The notes below the pieces were generated by a model that saw only the letters and a program-made list of their open reading frames with translations, searched no databases and had not been told where the DNA came from. From contig NZ_CP034593.1 of the NCBI RefSeq assembly GCF_003971195.1, positions 1-64,000 of the forward strand: a stretch of 64,000 nucleotides of DNA. Reading direction: 5' to 3'. Of this stretch, positions 27,483 to 36,830 are shown piece after piece; within the stretch, counting starts at the first letter, position 1, and each line of letters begins with the position of its first letter. A program made the position numbers and the translations under genes. The stretch is from Flaviflexus ciconiae (GTDB taxonomy: Bacteria; Actinomycetota; Actinomycetes; Actinomycetales; Actinomycetaceae).

Positions 27483-29006
27483 GTGTTCAAATTTGTCTTA
27501 AAAAGAATCGGCATATCCCTGATGATTCTTTTTTTCGCATCGGTCCTGGTGTACGGGCTTGTTGTCCACTCGGGCGACCCCCTCGCGGATCTGCGTGAAT
27601 CGAATGATCAGAACCGCGAAAACCGAATGGCTCAACGCACCGCGCAGATGCGACTCGATGAGCCATGGGTAGTACGCTACGGCGACTGGTTACGCGGAAT
27701 AGCCGGTTGTCTCCGACTGCAGTGTGACTTCGGCGAGAACAGGAGCGGCCAGAGCGTTAACGACTTGCTCGCCCTCGCCGCCGGTTCAACCATTCGTCTT
27801 GTCCTCCTCGCGACAATTCTCGGCATTGTCGTCGGTATTTTCCTTGGCCTCATGGCCGCGATCCGCCAGTACTCCGGTTTCGACTACTCGGTTACCGCGA
27901 TCGCCTTTATCTTCTACTCGCTGCCCTCGTTCGTGTTCGCAGTTCTCCTCAAGGAATTCGGTGCGATCCGCTTCAATGACTGGTTGGGCGCGCCAACATT
28001 CAACATAATCTTTGTCATTCTCGTCGGCTTGATATTCGCTTTGTTCTGTCAGGCGATTGTTGCCGGCACCCCCAAGAAGCGACTGCTGGTCGGTGGCGTA
28101 TCGTTTGCTGCCGCCGTTGTCATCCTCCTTGTTGTTGATGCAACCAACTGGATTCGTGAACCAATCTCGGGCCTGTGGATGCCGATCGTCATGGCTATTG
28201 CGGCATCGGTGCTGTTTATTAGCCTCCTCGCCAACTTCGGCAACAAGCGGGCAGTCCTCTCCGTCGGCGGTTCGGCTGCCGCGATGCTTATCCTCGTCAT
28301 CGTTTTCCAGGGACAGCTGGAAGACCCCACCTGGTCGCTACTCGGTGGTCTTCTTATCGCAGGCATCGTTCTCGCGGTCGCTATTTCCCAGGTCTTCGGT
28401 GGTTACGCCAAGCGCTCCATTACGTGGGCAAGTATTTGGACCGTCGTTTCGATCGGCTTTGCCGTTGTCGTCGACTTCCTTTGCCGTCACTGGTCCGATT
28501 ACATCGACATGCGCGGACGCCCGATCTCCACGATCGGCTCCGAGTCCCCGAACTTCCGCGGCGCCGATGACTTCTGGCTCCAGCTCATGGACACCTCAAC
28601 GCACCTCATCCTCCCGACGCTGTCGCTGACACTCATGTCGATCGCGTCCTACACGAGGTACACCCGTTCCTCGATGCTTGAGGTACTCGGCCAGGACTAC
28701 GTCCGCACCGCACGTGCGAAGGGCCTTCCGGAGCACACGGTTATGTCCAGGCACGCTTTCCGTAACGCGCTTCTTCCCGTGACCACGATCGTCGCTTTCG
28801 ACTTCGCAGGGCTTATCGGTGGCGCCGTTATTACGGAGAAGGTCTTCGGCTGGAAGGGCATGGGTGAGCTGTTCGAAACGGCTCTGAAGCAGGTTGACCC
28901 TGATCCCGTCATGGCTTTCTTCCTCGTGACCGGCGGTATTGCTGTCCTCATGAACATGTTCGCCGACCTTCTGTACGCGTACATCGACCCCAGGATCAGA
29001 AGGTGA
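27483..29006 (+). CDS. ABC transporter permease, OppB/DppB type with a large membrane insert
   Basis: 507 residues, against about 310-340 for typical DppB. The N-terminus FKFVLKRIGISLMILFFASV and the C-terminal half, with the EAA loop (YVRTARAKGLPEHTVMSRHAFRN) and VEKVF-like VITEKVFGWKG, are standard. Between residues about 165 and 345 lie roughly six further hydrophobic segments (such as IFVILVGLIFALFCQAIVA and GLLIAGIVLAVAISQVF), giving about 12 helices. Start GTG 27483 has GAAAGAAG upstream. Pairs with the permease downstream to form the channel. Confidence 0.92.
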   Translation: MFKFVLKRIGISLMILFFASVLVYGLVVHSGDPLADLRESNDQNRENRMAQRTAQMRLDEPWVVRYGDWLRGIAGCLRLQCDFGENRSGQSVNDLLALAAGSTIRLVLLATILGIVVGIFLGLMAAIRQYSGFDYSVTAIAFIFYSLPSFVFAVLLKEFGAIRFNDWLGAPTFNIIFVILVGLIFALFCQAIVAGTPKKRLLVGGVSFAAAVVILLVVDATNWIREPISGLWMPIVMAIAASVLFISLLANFGNKRAVLSVGGSAAAMLILVIVFQGQLEDPTWSLLGGLLIAGIVLAVAISQVFGGYAKRSITWASIWTVVSIGFAVVVDFLCRHWSDYIDMRGRPISTIGSESPNFRGADDFWLQLMDTSTHLILPTLSLTLMSIASYTRYTRSSMLEVLGQDYVRTARAKGLPEHTVMSRHAFRNALLPVTTIVAFDFAGLIGGAVITEKVFGWKGMGELFETALKQVDPDPVMAFFLVTGGIAVLMNMFADLLYAYIDPRIRR

Positions 29007-29049
29007 GTCGCGTGATGCAGTATTCGAAAATTCTCAGGAGTGACTCGTA

Positions 29050-30078
29050 ATGGAAAACACTGATCCTAAGGCCCACATGGCCGCAGTGGGCGACTTTAAT
29101 GCGGCAGAGCTCGACGATGAGGTCTTGGACTCGACAACAAACAAATCCTACTCGCAGGGCCAGCTCGTCCTGCGCCGCTTCCTTCGCCACCGCGCTGCGA
29201 TGATCTCGCTGTTCATCTTCCTCTTCATCGTCGTCATGGCGTTCACCTCGATCGGCTTCGGGCCCGTCCCCGGCTGGTGGAAGTACGACTACACCTCGAC
29301 GCACGACATCGTTAATGGAGGCGCCCCGACGCTTGGCTGGTTCACCGTTGGTGAGCACCCGTTCGGCCAGGACAACGTCGGTAAGGACTACTTCGCGCTC
29401 ATCATGCGCGGAACCCAGCGCTCGATCATTATCGCGTTCATCGTCGGTATCGTATCGACCCTCATCGGCACCCTGATCGGTGCTCTCTCGGGTTACCTGC
29501 GCGGCTGGGTCGAGTCCGTTCTCATGCGCCTCACTGACCTCTTCATCGTTATCCCGCTGCTCCTCCTCGCAGCTGTCGTTGGTCAGCTTGCCAGCGAGAG
29601 GCTCAACGGTGGTATCGTGATGCTCGCGTTACTTCTCGGCTTCCTGTCATGGACAGGTCTCGCCCGTCTTGTTCGAGGCGAAGTGCTTTCGCTACGAGAA
29701 CGAGAATTCGTGTATGCGGCGCAGGCGCTTGGCGCCTCCACGCCCCGCATCATCATCAAGCACATCCTCCCGAACTGCCTCGGTACGATCATCGTCTCCG
29801 CGACGCTCGCTATCTCCGCAGCAATTCTTCTTGAGACCTCGCTGTCGTTCCTCGGGTTCGGCGTCCGCGCCCCTGACACGTCGCTTGGCCTGCTGATCTC
29901 CCAGTACCAGCAGAAGTTCTCAACGCAGCCGTGGCTGTTCTACTGGCCGGCTGGCCTGATCCTCGCCATCGCGCTCAGCGTGAACTTCATTGGTGACGGT
30001 CTGCGTGACGCCTTCGACCCCCGCCAGAAGGGCAAGGCAAAGAAGATTAAGTCAAAGAAAGCTGAGGCGAAGGCATGA
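29050..30078 (+). CDS. ABC transporter permease, OppC/DppC type
   Basis: 342 residues from ATG 29050 with CAGGAG upstream. The N-terminal OppC-N segment LVLRRFLRHRAAMISLFIFLF is followed by HPFGQDNVGKDYFALIMRGTQRS, five further helices and the EAA loop LREREFVYAAQALGASTPRI, which contacts the ATPase. The C-terminus is strongly basic ([12 protein letters not shown]). Its stop overlaps the ATPase start by four bases (ATGA). Confidence 0.95.
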   Translation: MENTDPKAHMAAVGDFNAAELDDEVLDSTTNKSYSQGQLVLRRFLRHRAAMISLFIFLFIVVMAFTSIGFGPVPGWWKYDYTSTHDIVNGGAPTLGWFTVGEHPFGQDNVGKDYFALIMRGTQRSIIIAFIVGIVSTLIGTLIGALSGYLRGWVESVLMRLTDLFIVIPLLLLAAVVGQLASERLNGGIVMLALLLGFLSWTGLARLVRGEVLSLREREFVYAAQALGASTPRIIIKHILPNCLGTIIVSATLAISAAILLETSLSFLGFGVRAPDTSLGLLISQYQQKFSTQPWLFYWPAGLILAIALSVNFIGDGLRDAFDPRQKGKAKKIKSKKAEAKA

Positions 30079-31853
30079 TCTTCGGTAAGAAGAAGTCCGA
30101 CAAGGACACCGAGCAGGTAAACCGTGCCGGGTCGACCGAGATCGTCAAGGTTCACGAGAAGACGGACACCCCGGTTCTTTCGTTCGGCGATCTTGACGTC
30201 CAGTTCGCCACCGAGTTTGGTCGTGTCCACGCCGTCCGCGGTGTCGACATTGATATCCATCCGGGCGAAGTGGTGGCACTCGTTGGTGAGTCCGGTTCCG
30301 GTAAGTCCGTGACCTCCATGTCCGCACTGGGCCTCCTGCCCGGCAACGCAAAGGTGGAGGGCGAGATCTCGGTAGCGGGACACAAGGTCCGCAGCATGTC
30401 GAGCAGGGGATGGCGTCGCCTCCGCGGCACTGACATCGCCATGGTGTTCCAGGAGCCCATGACTGCCCTGAACCCCGTTCTCACGGTCGGCAGGCAAATC
30501 ACGGAGGCCCTTGAGCTTCACGAGATTGCCTTCGGTAGCGCCGCTGAGGCACGTGCCGTTGAGCTACTCCGCATGGTTGGTATCGACAACCCGGAAGAGC
30601 GAGTGGAACAGTACCCGCACGAGATGTCGGGCGGTCAGCGCCAGCGCGTTGTTATCGCTATTGCGATCTCCTGTAACCCCGCAGTCATCGTTGCCGACGA
30701 GCCGACCACGGCTCTCGACGTGACCGTCCAGGCCGATATCCTCGACCTGCTGCGTTCGCTCAAGGACAAGCTCAACACCGGCATTCTCCTCATCACCCAC
30801 TCCATGGGCGTTGTGGCTGACATGGCGGACCGCGTGCACGTCATGTTCCGCGGCAACATCGTCGAGTCCGGCTCGGTGACCGAGGTTCTTAACAGCCCGA
30901 AGCACCCCTACACGCAGCGTCTCCTGACCGCGGTCCCGCACCTTGGACAGGGCCGTCAGCAGTTCGGACTGAAGGAGCTCGACCGGAAGGCATTCGACTC
31001 CGCGAAGACGGTCCTCGAGGTCAACGACCTCGTTGTCGAATACGACGTGTGGGGCAAGGAGCCCTTCCGCGCCGTCGACAATGTGTCCTTCGACGTCGCC
31101 GAACGCGAGATCGTCGGCCTCGTTGGTGAGTCCGGCTCAGGTAAGTCCACGATCGGTAAGACGATCCTCGGACTTCAGCCGGCCGCCGAAGGCGAGATCA
31201 AACTGTTCGGTGAGCCGATGCTCGGTCGTTCCAAGCAGGAGCAGCAGGCGGTACGCAAGTCCGTCGGCGTGGTCTTCCAGGATCCCGCCGCCTCGCTCAA
31301 CCCCAGGTTCCCGGTCGGTGACTGTATCGCCGAACCCTACGTTGTGCATAAGGAAGGTTCGAAGAAGGAACAGCAGAAGCGCGTCTATGAGCTCCTGGAT
31401 GCTGTCCAGCTACCCGCATCAACCTTCAACAGGTTCCCGCACGAGCTTTCTGGTGGTCAGCGCCAGCGCGTCTGTATCGCTCGCGCTCTTGCGCTGAACC
31501 CGACCCTGCTGATTGCGGATGAGCCGACCTCGGCTCTTGACGTCTCGGTCCAGGCAACGGTCCTTCGCATGCTAGCTGAGCTTCAGGACGAGTTCGGCTT
31601 TGCCTGCCTCTTCATCTCCCACGACCTCGCAGTCGTTGACCTCATGGCCAACCGCGTTGTCGTCCTCCAGAACGGTGAAGTTGTCGAGCAGGGTCTCTGC
31701 GCCGACGTGCTCCACAACCCCAAGGAGGAGTACACGAAGCGCCTTATCGCCGCGGCCCCGGTTCCGGAGCCTGTCGAGCAGAAGCGTCGCCGCGAAGAAC
31801 GCCACGCACTCCTGCGCGAGTTCGGTGAAGACATCTCCGAGCTGAGGATCTAA
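30075..31853 (+). CDS. ABC transporter double ATP-binding protein (DppD-DppF fusion)
   Basis: 592 residues carrying two complete ATPase domains. First domain: Walker [13 protein letters not shown], signature MSGGQRQRV, Walker [13 protein letters not shown]. Second domain: [22 protein letters not shown] and [12 protein letters not shown]. Each ends in an oligopeptide-transporter C-terminal segment ([12 protein letters not shown] and [12 protein letters not shown]). The fusion replaces the separate OppD and OppF subunits, common in actinobacteria. It energises import by the two upstream permeases and ends the operon at a strong terminator. Confidence 0.96.
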   Translation: MIFGKKKSDKDTEQVNRAGSTEIVKVHEKTDTPVLSFGDLDVQFATEFGRVHAVRGVDIDIHPGEVVALVGESGSGKSVTSMSALGLLPGNAKVEGEISVAGHKVRSMSSRGWRRLRGTDIAMVFQEPMTALNPVLTVGRQITEALELHEIAFGSAAEARAVELLRMVGIDNPEERVEQYPHEMSGGQRQRVVIAIAISCNPAVIVADEPTTALDVTVQADILDLLRSLKDKLNTGILLITHSMGVVADMADRVHVMFRGNIVESGSVTEVLNSPKHPYTQRLLTAVPHLGQGRQQFGLKELDRKAFDSAKTVLEVNDLVVEYDVWGKEPFRAVDNVSFDVAEREIVGLVGESGSGKSTIGKTILGLQPAAEGEIKLFGEPMLGRSKQEQQAVRKSVGVVFQDPAASLNPRFPVGDCIAEPYVVHKEGSKKEQQKRVYELLDAVQLPASTFNRFPHELSGGQRQRVCIARALALNPTLLIADEPTSALDVSVQATVLRMLAELQDEFGFACLFISHDLAVVDLMANRVVVLQNGEVVEQGLCADVLHNPKEEYTKRLIAAAPVPEPVEQKRRREERHALLREFGEDISELRI

Positions 31854-31877
31854 ACGCCCAAGCGGATATCAATCAAA

Positions 31878-31913
31878 GAGGGAGGGAGCAGTCCAAAACT
31901 GCTCCCTCCCTCT
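31878..31913 (+). terminator. Terminator of the peptide transporter operon
   Basis: GAGGGAGGGAGCAGT pairs with ACTGCTCCCTCCCTC around a short CCAAA loop, followed by TCTCCTTAT, 25 bases after the stop. Confidence 0.8.
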
Positions 31914-32117
31914 CCTTATGTCCTTCTGCTCACGGCACCGTCATCGTTTGCGTCCGGAAAGCTACCCCGCGTGCCTGGGCATTGGCCCCACGTAGCTAAC
32001 TTCCTGCATTCTCATCTCCGTGCCTCACTGCCTACCCGCCGGCCACGCTGACTGAGCGGCCTCGCATGCGATCGATACTGGTTCTTTGGTCCCGCGGCCG
32101 GAAGCTATGAGTGGTAC
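31914..32117. other. Intergenic gap, nothing recognised
   Basis: About 200 bases between the transporter terminator and the 3' end of the interrupted PH-domain gene. No gene or clear site was seen. Confidence 0.5.
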
Positions 32118-32254
32118 TTAGCCGTTGACGGTTCCGGTGAGTCCGAGGGCGATGAGGGAGGCGCCGATGAGGAGAATGGCAACGCGGATGGGCTGAATGG
32201 TTTTTGTTCGGGGTGCGTAGGTAGCGTCCCGTGCAAACTCTTTTGCCATCCGGT

Positions 32255-32278
32255 TGATTCGGCCTGGGTTTAGTTCCG
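32255..32278 (+). repeat. Left inverted repeat of the IS3 element
   Basis: Begins TGATTCGGCCTGGGTTTAGT and ends TCCG; identical to the reverse complement of 33540-33563 over 24 bases. Confidence 0.95.
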
Positions 32279-32303
32279 AGCTTTATAGCAGAATAGGAAC
32301 ACT

Positions 32304-32618
32304 ATGCCCAGAAAGTATGACCCCGAACTGAAGCAGCGTGCGGTGCGGATGGTTTCCGAGGCACTTCCCGATCACCCCACTCGCACAGCCGCGGTCCGTC
32401 ATGTCGCGGACCTGCTCGGGGTAGGCGCAGAGGCCCTGCGAACCTGGCACCGGCAGGCCGAAGTCGACCAAGGTAAAAGGCCCGGCGTGACGACCGACTT
32501 AGTCGCAGAGAATAAACGACTGGAGCGTGAGAACGCTGAGCTGCGCAAGGCTAACGAGGTGCTTAAAGCTGCGAGTATATTTTTCGCGAAGGAACTCGAC
32601 CGGCCACGGACGAAATGA
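32304..32618 (+). CDS. IS3-family transposase OrfA (DNA-binding part)
   Basis: 104 residues. The N-terminal half (YDPELKQRAVRMVSEAL ... VADLLGVGAEALRTWHRQAE) is a helix-turn-helix that recognises the element ends. A leucine-zipper stretch LVAENKRLERENAELRKANEV follows, for dimerisation. A T5C slippery run at 32580-32585 lies near the end. A -1 shift there reads on without a stop into orfB, giving the usual OrfAB fusion of about 407 residues. The stop codon also overlaps the orfB ATG (ATGA). Confidence 0.95.
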   Translation: MPRKYDPELKQRAVRMVSEALPDHPTRTAAVRHVADLLGVGAEALRTWHRQAEVDQGKRPGVTTDLVAENKRLERENAELRKANEVLKAASIFFAKELDRPRTK

Positions 32619-33526
32619 TCGCTTTCATCGATACTTATCGTGATCGTTTCGGAGTTGAGTTCCTCTGCGCCACGCTTCGTGGAGCAGTCCGTGGATTTAT
32701 CACCTCTCGTGGATACCGTGCCGCGAAGAGCCGGCCCCCGTCAGCCCGTCAGCTGAAAGACGAGCTGCTGATCCCAGAAATCCAGCGCCTGCACGAAGAG
32801 CATTACAGCGTCTACGGACGACGCAAGATGCATGCGCTCCTGAAACGACAGGGCTGGGACATCGGCCGCGATCAGACCCACAGGCTCATGAAACTCGCCG
32901 ACGTTGAAGGTGTTCGCAGGTCGAAGAAGGCTTTCACCACGATCCCTGATTCCGGCTTAGCGCTGCCCGGGGACCTGGTGGAGCGCCGGTTTGTTGCTGA
33001 CCGACCTAACCAATTGTGGGTCTGCGACATCACCTATGTCGCCACCTGGTCCGGGTTCGCCTACGTCTCTTTCATCATCGACGTCTTCGCTCGTCGTATC
33101 GCCGGCTGGAATGTTGCCTCGACATTGAAAGCTGACGTGCTGCCACTGCAAGCTTTGGAGATGGCTGCCTGGCAAAACGGCGGTGACCTTGATGGAGTGA
33201 TCCATCATAGCGATCACGGCTCGAACTACATGTCCCTGGTCTACACGAGCAGGGTCAATGAACTCGGCGCTAAGCCCTCTACCGGGACCGTCGGCGATAG
33301 TTTTGACAACGCGATGGCTGAATCGGTTAATGCTCTCTACAAGGCCGAACTGATTCGTCAGCGCGGGCCGTGGAAGACCGTGGAAGAAGTTGAGCTGGCA
33401 ACCTTGGAATACGTGTGGTGGTGGAACAACAAACGCCTCCACGGTGAACTTGGCTACCGCAGCCCGCTCGAGGTCGAGGACGCCTACTACACTGAACAAG
33501 AATCCCGCCTGACACCAGTCCGGTGA
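32615..33526 (+). CDS. IS3-family transposase OrfB (DDE integrase part)
   Basis: 303 residues. HTH_21-like segment EEHYSVYGRRKMHALLKR is followed by the integrase core with its three acidic residues: Asp in WVCDITYVATWSG, Asp in VIHHSDHGSNY, and Glu in SFDNAMAESVNALYKAELI. The C-terminal WWNNKRLHGELGYRSPLE is typical of the family. Probably works as the OrfAB fusion made by frameshifting. All catalytic residues are present, so the transposase appears functional. Confidence 0.96.
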   Translation: MIAFIDTYRDRFGVEFLCATLRGAVRGFITSRGYRAAKSRPPSARQLKDELLIPEIQRLHEEHYSVYGRRKMHALLKRQGWDIGRDQTHRLMKLADVEGVRRSKKAFTTIPDSGLALPGDLVERRFVADRPNQLWVCDITYVATWSGFAYVSFIIDVFARRIAGWNVASTLKADVLPLQALEMAAWQNGGDLDGVIHHSDHGSNYMSLVYTSRVNELGAKPSTGTVGDSFDNAMAESVNALYKAELIRQRGPWKTVEEVELATLEYVWWWNNKRLHGELGYRSPLEVEDAYYTEQESRLTPVR

Positions 33527-33539
33527 CAGGAAAAACGGC

Positions 33540-33563
33540 CGGAACTAAACCCAGGCCGAATCA
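33540..33563 (-). repeat. Right inverted repeat of the IS3 element
   Basis: Perfect 24-base match, in inverse orientation, to 32255-32278, followed directly by the GGT target duplicate at 33564-33566. Confidence 0.95.
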
Positions 33564-34047
33564 GGTTGATGAGTGAAGAAGCTTCCTTCTGGGAAGCGGT
33601 GTGGTTGTACTGCCCGGATTCATGAATGCGAATGTACTTCTCCTGCTTTTGGGTCTTAGCGAGAGGCGAGGAGGGGCTGAGCTGTTCGCGGCCCTTCGCG
33701 ATACCACCGGTACCGGGGTAGGAGCTCACAGCATCCGAGTGACCGCCCTCGGACATGATGTACATGCCGTACCGCATGTCGAGCTGGTCGTAGTCCTTCC
33801 AGGAGACCGAGCGATCAAAGAACCAATTCGCGGCCGTGATCCCGTCCCGGGTCAGCAGGACGTGGGGCTGGTAGAAAAACACGTAGGCAACGAGAATCCC
33901 ACCGAGCGCGAAGATCAGCGGGGGAAAGAATCCCTCCGAGTACGGGTCAAGGTACAGCGAGACAACGATAAAAAGGAAGAAAAAGAGAAGCAGTACCAGC
34001 TTCGTGTACTGTCCCGTTGACCGCAGCCTGTAAATCGGTTCGTTCAT

Positions 34048-34412
34048 GCCCTCTATTCTGTCAGGTTCTGCGCGCCCGCTTGAACGGGGGAGTGCCACTG
34101 CTTTGATCACCTGTCGGTAGGTACCTGGAACGCGTTGGCAGGTGAATGGTGAGATAGCTGATAGGTGAACGAGTTGAGTCCTGCAAGCGTCGATTGCGGA
34201 ACTGTTGGTGGCTCGCTCATGCCCGCCGTGGCGGGCGTTGAAAGCCACCAAGTTGATGAAAGGAAGCGGCCGAACGGTGAACAATCTGAGAACGCTATGG
34301 TGAACTGGCTCGCTCAAACGCATGATTCTGGCTTTGTGCGAGTACCATGTACCGGGACCTACTGGGGTCCTACCCTCGCGCTTAGCGCCCAGAAAGGAAC
34401 CGAGCAACGCCG
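34048..34412. other. Gap between the PH gene and typA with a nested hairpin
   Basis: 365 bases between divergent genes. The only clear structure is the hairpin at 34205-34251. The hexamer GGTGAA recurs several times. No gene was recognised. Confidence 0.5.
34205..34251 (+). promoter_or_regulatory. Nested hairpin in the presumed typA leader
   Basis: Outer stem TTGGTGGCT/AGCCACCAA (nine pairs) encloses a GC-rich inner stem GCCCGCC/GGCGGGC at 34221-34236. It lies about 160 bases before typA and no T run follows, so it looks more like a structured leader than a terminator. Confidence 0.45.
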
Positions 34413-36340
34413 GTGAAAGTAACTCGCTCAGATATTCGTAACGTAGCAATCGTGGCCCACGTCGACCACGGCAAAACAACCCTTGTCGACGCCATGCTGT
34501 GGCAGTCGGACGTATTCGACTCCCACGCCTCGGTCGAGTCGACCGGCGAGCGGGTCATGGACTCCGGCGATCTGGAACGCGAGAAAGGCATTACGATCCT
34601 CGCGAAGAACACCGCCGTCACCTACCGCGGTGAGCACGCCGCAAAGCACGGTGCCCCGAGGGAATCACAATCAACGTTGTTGATACCCCAGGCCACGCCG
34701 ACTTCGGTGGCGAGGTCGAGCGCGCACTGTCCATGGTTGACGGTGTTGTTCTCCTCGTCGACGCCTCCGAGGGGCCGCTCCCGCAGACCCGCTTCGTGCT
34801 TCGTAAGGCCCTTGCTTCGAAGCTCCCCGTTATCGTTGTGGTCAACAAGGTTGACCGCCCGGACTCCCGAATCGAAGCTGTTGTCTCCGAAACGACCGAT
34901 CTTCTTCTCAACCTCGCCTCGGATCTCGAGGGCGAGGAAGCCGAGGTCGACATCGATGCCCTGCTCGATGTCCCGGTCATTTATGCCTCCGGCAAGGCGG
35001 GCCGAGCATCCGCCGAGCAGCCCGCCGATGGCACCCTGCCAGACTCGGAGAACCTCGAGCCGCTGTTCGATGCAATCCTCACGAACATCCCGGCCCCCAC
35101 ATACGACGACGAGGCGCCGGTCGCCGCTCAGGTCACCAACCTTGACGCCTCCCCGTTCCTTGGCAGGCTTGCCCTGATCCGCGTCCACTCCGGCACCATC
35201 AAGAAGGGCCAGACGCTGGGATGGCGGAAGCAGGACGGCACCATGTCGAATGTCCGCATCTCCGAACTGCTCCGCACCGTCGGCCTCGAACGTGTTCCCG
35301 ACAAAGAAGCTGGCCCCGGTGACATCGTCGCCGTCGCGGGTATCCCCGAGATCACCATCGGTGACTCGCTCGTTGACCCGGAGAACCCGATCGACCTGCC
35401 CGAGATTCACGTCGATGAGCCGGCGATCTCGCTGACCATTGGCATTAATACGTCCCCGCTGGCCGGCAAGGTGAAGGGCCACAAGCTCACAGCCCGCCAG
35501 GTCAAGGAGCGCCTCGATCGCGAGCTGATCGGTAACGTGTCGCTCCGCGTTCTCCCGACCGAGCGTCCCGACTCCTGGGAGGTTCAGGGCCGTGGCGAAC
35601 TGGCGCTGGCGATTCTTGTTGAGCAGATGAGGCGCGAAGGCTTCGAGCTCACTGTTGGCAAGCCCCAGGTTGTTACCCGCACGGATGAGAACGGTAAGGT
35701 TCTCGAACCGTACGAGCAGATGACGATCGATACGCCCGAGGACTACCTCGGGACGATCACGCAGCTCATGGCGGCCAGGAAGGGCCGCATGCTGACCATG
35801 ACGAACCAGGGGACCGGCTGGGTCCGCATGGAGTACATGATCCCGGCACGCGGCCTCATCGGCTTCCGTACGCACTTCATGACCCTGACTCGAGGCACCG
35901 GCATCGGCTCCTCGCTCTTCGCCGGATACGACGAATGGGCTGGTCCCATCGAATCCCGCGTCACCGGTTCCCTTATTTCCGACCGTCAGGGCGCCGTCAC
36001 GCCGTTCTCCCTGCTACGTCTTGAGGACCGTGGCACCTTCTTCGTGGAGCCCACACAGGAGGTCTACGAGGGTATGGTCGTTGGAGAGAACCCGCGTGCG
36101 GAAGACATGGAGGTGAACGTGGTCCGCGAAAAGGAACTAACGAACATGCGTGCCGCCTCTGCCGACGTGTTTGAGACTCTCGTCCCGCCCCGCAAACTCA
36201 CCCTCGAAGAGTCCCTCGAGTTCATCGAGGATGACGAATGCGTCGAGGTGACCCCTGAGACGATCAGGATCCGCAAGCTTGTCCTCAACTCGCATGAGCG
36301 GCTCCGTGCCAACCGCAAGCGAGCACAAGGAAAACTGTAG
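34413..36340 (+). pseudogene. typA: Ribosome-associated GTPase TypA/BipA, one frameshift
   Basis: TypA is a translation-factor GTPase that acts on the ribosome under stress. From GTG 34413 the G1 motif [15 protein letters not shown] and the G2/switch region [13 protein letters not shown] are in one frame. After a missing base at about 34656 (GCCCCGAGG; GCCCCCGAGG restores [20 protein letters not shown]) the second frame continues with [21 protein letters not shown] and all C-terminal domains (LSYEFP-like and GRGELALAILVEQMRREG). Rebuilt length is about 642 residues, normal. The single run contraction in an otherwise perfect gene suggests a consensus error. Confidence 0.9.
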
Positions 36341-36798
36341 TGTCGTCCTTCTCCAGGCTAGCCAAGGGATCCGGCCTCACAGGTAAGGTCCTGACCTTCA
36401 CGGTGGTTGCCGGGGTTATCCTTGGCGCCCTGGCAGGCCTGCTTGGGACAGTCACCCACTCCGGCGGGATCGACGGCGGCGCAACCGGTATTACCGTTGC
36501 CCTCCTGACCTTGCTCATTGGCTCGGCCGCCTTCACCCTGCTGGGAGGTGTGCTCGGGTGGGCAGGATTTGGCATAGGTGTTCTCGCTGCCCTTACCCTG
36601 TCGACCGCATATTCGGAGGGCGACATGATCGGGGCGATGAGCGAAGGGCTCAGCCAGTGGTGGTTCTACGGCAGCCCCGCTGCCGTTCTCCTTGGACTAC
36701 CGCTTGCCTGGATCGGCTTCATGTTCACAGGCGCGGGCAAGCCCGGAACCTCCGTTAATAGTGTGCTTGACCAGGAAGAAGAGCCTCCTCAGCGCTAG
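36340..36798 (+). CDS. Small hypothetical membrane protein
   Basis: 152 residues from GTG 36340, whose first base is the last base of the typA stop, so it is probably translated with typA. Four hydrophobic segments are visible (about residues 19-38, 48-66, 70-90, 110-130), separated by short Gly-rich turns. The C-terminus ends in acidic EEEPPQR. No family recognised; an integral membrane protein of unknown role is the safe statement. Confidence 0.75.
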   Translation: MSSFSRLAKGSGLTGKVLTFTVVAGVILGALAGLLGTVTHSGGIDGGATGITVALLTLLIGSAAFTLLGGVLGWAGFGIGVLAALTLSTAYSEGDMIGAMSEGLSQWWFYGSPAAVLLGLPLAWIGFMFTGAGKPGTSVNSVLDQEEEPPQR

Positions 36799-36830
36799 AC
36801 TGGATAAGGTCTCACATGGAAGGCATCCGG

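Larger units (their letters stand above)
32252..33566 (+). mobile_element. Complete IS3-family insertion sequence with target duplication
   Basis: The element spans 32255-33563 (1309 bases). Its ends are perfect 24-base inverted repeats and it is flanked by a 3-base direct repeat GGT (32252-32254 and 33564-33566). It encodes orfA and orfB with an intact DDE motif, so it should be active. It disrupts the PH-domain gene on the opposite strand. Intact ends, intact reading frames and an identical target duplication indicate a recent insertion. Confidence 0.95.
32118..34047 (-). pseudogene. PH-domain (bPH-type) membrane protein gene interrupted by an IS3 element
   Basis: From ATG 34047 the protein starts MNEPIYRLRS, then two membrane helices (LVLLLFFFLFIVVSLYL and FPPLIFALGGILVAYVFF) and a PH-like domain (HVLLTRDGITAANWFFDRSV, SWKDYDQLDM). 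At 33564 the insertion sequence begins. On its far side, 32251 down to the TAA at 32118, lies the missing C-terminus (RMAKEFARDATYAPRTKT, then a helix IRVAILLIGASLIALGLTG). Removing the element and one GGT copy joins SSLIN to RMAKEF in frame, giving 205 residues. The gene is inactive or truncated in this strain. Function of such proteins is unknown. Confidence 0.88.
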
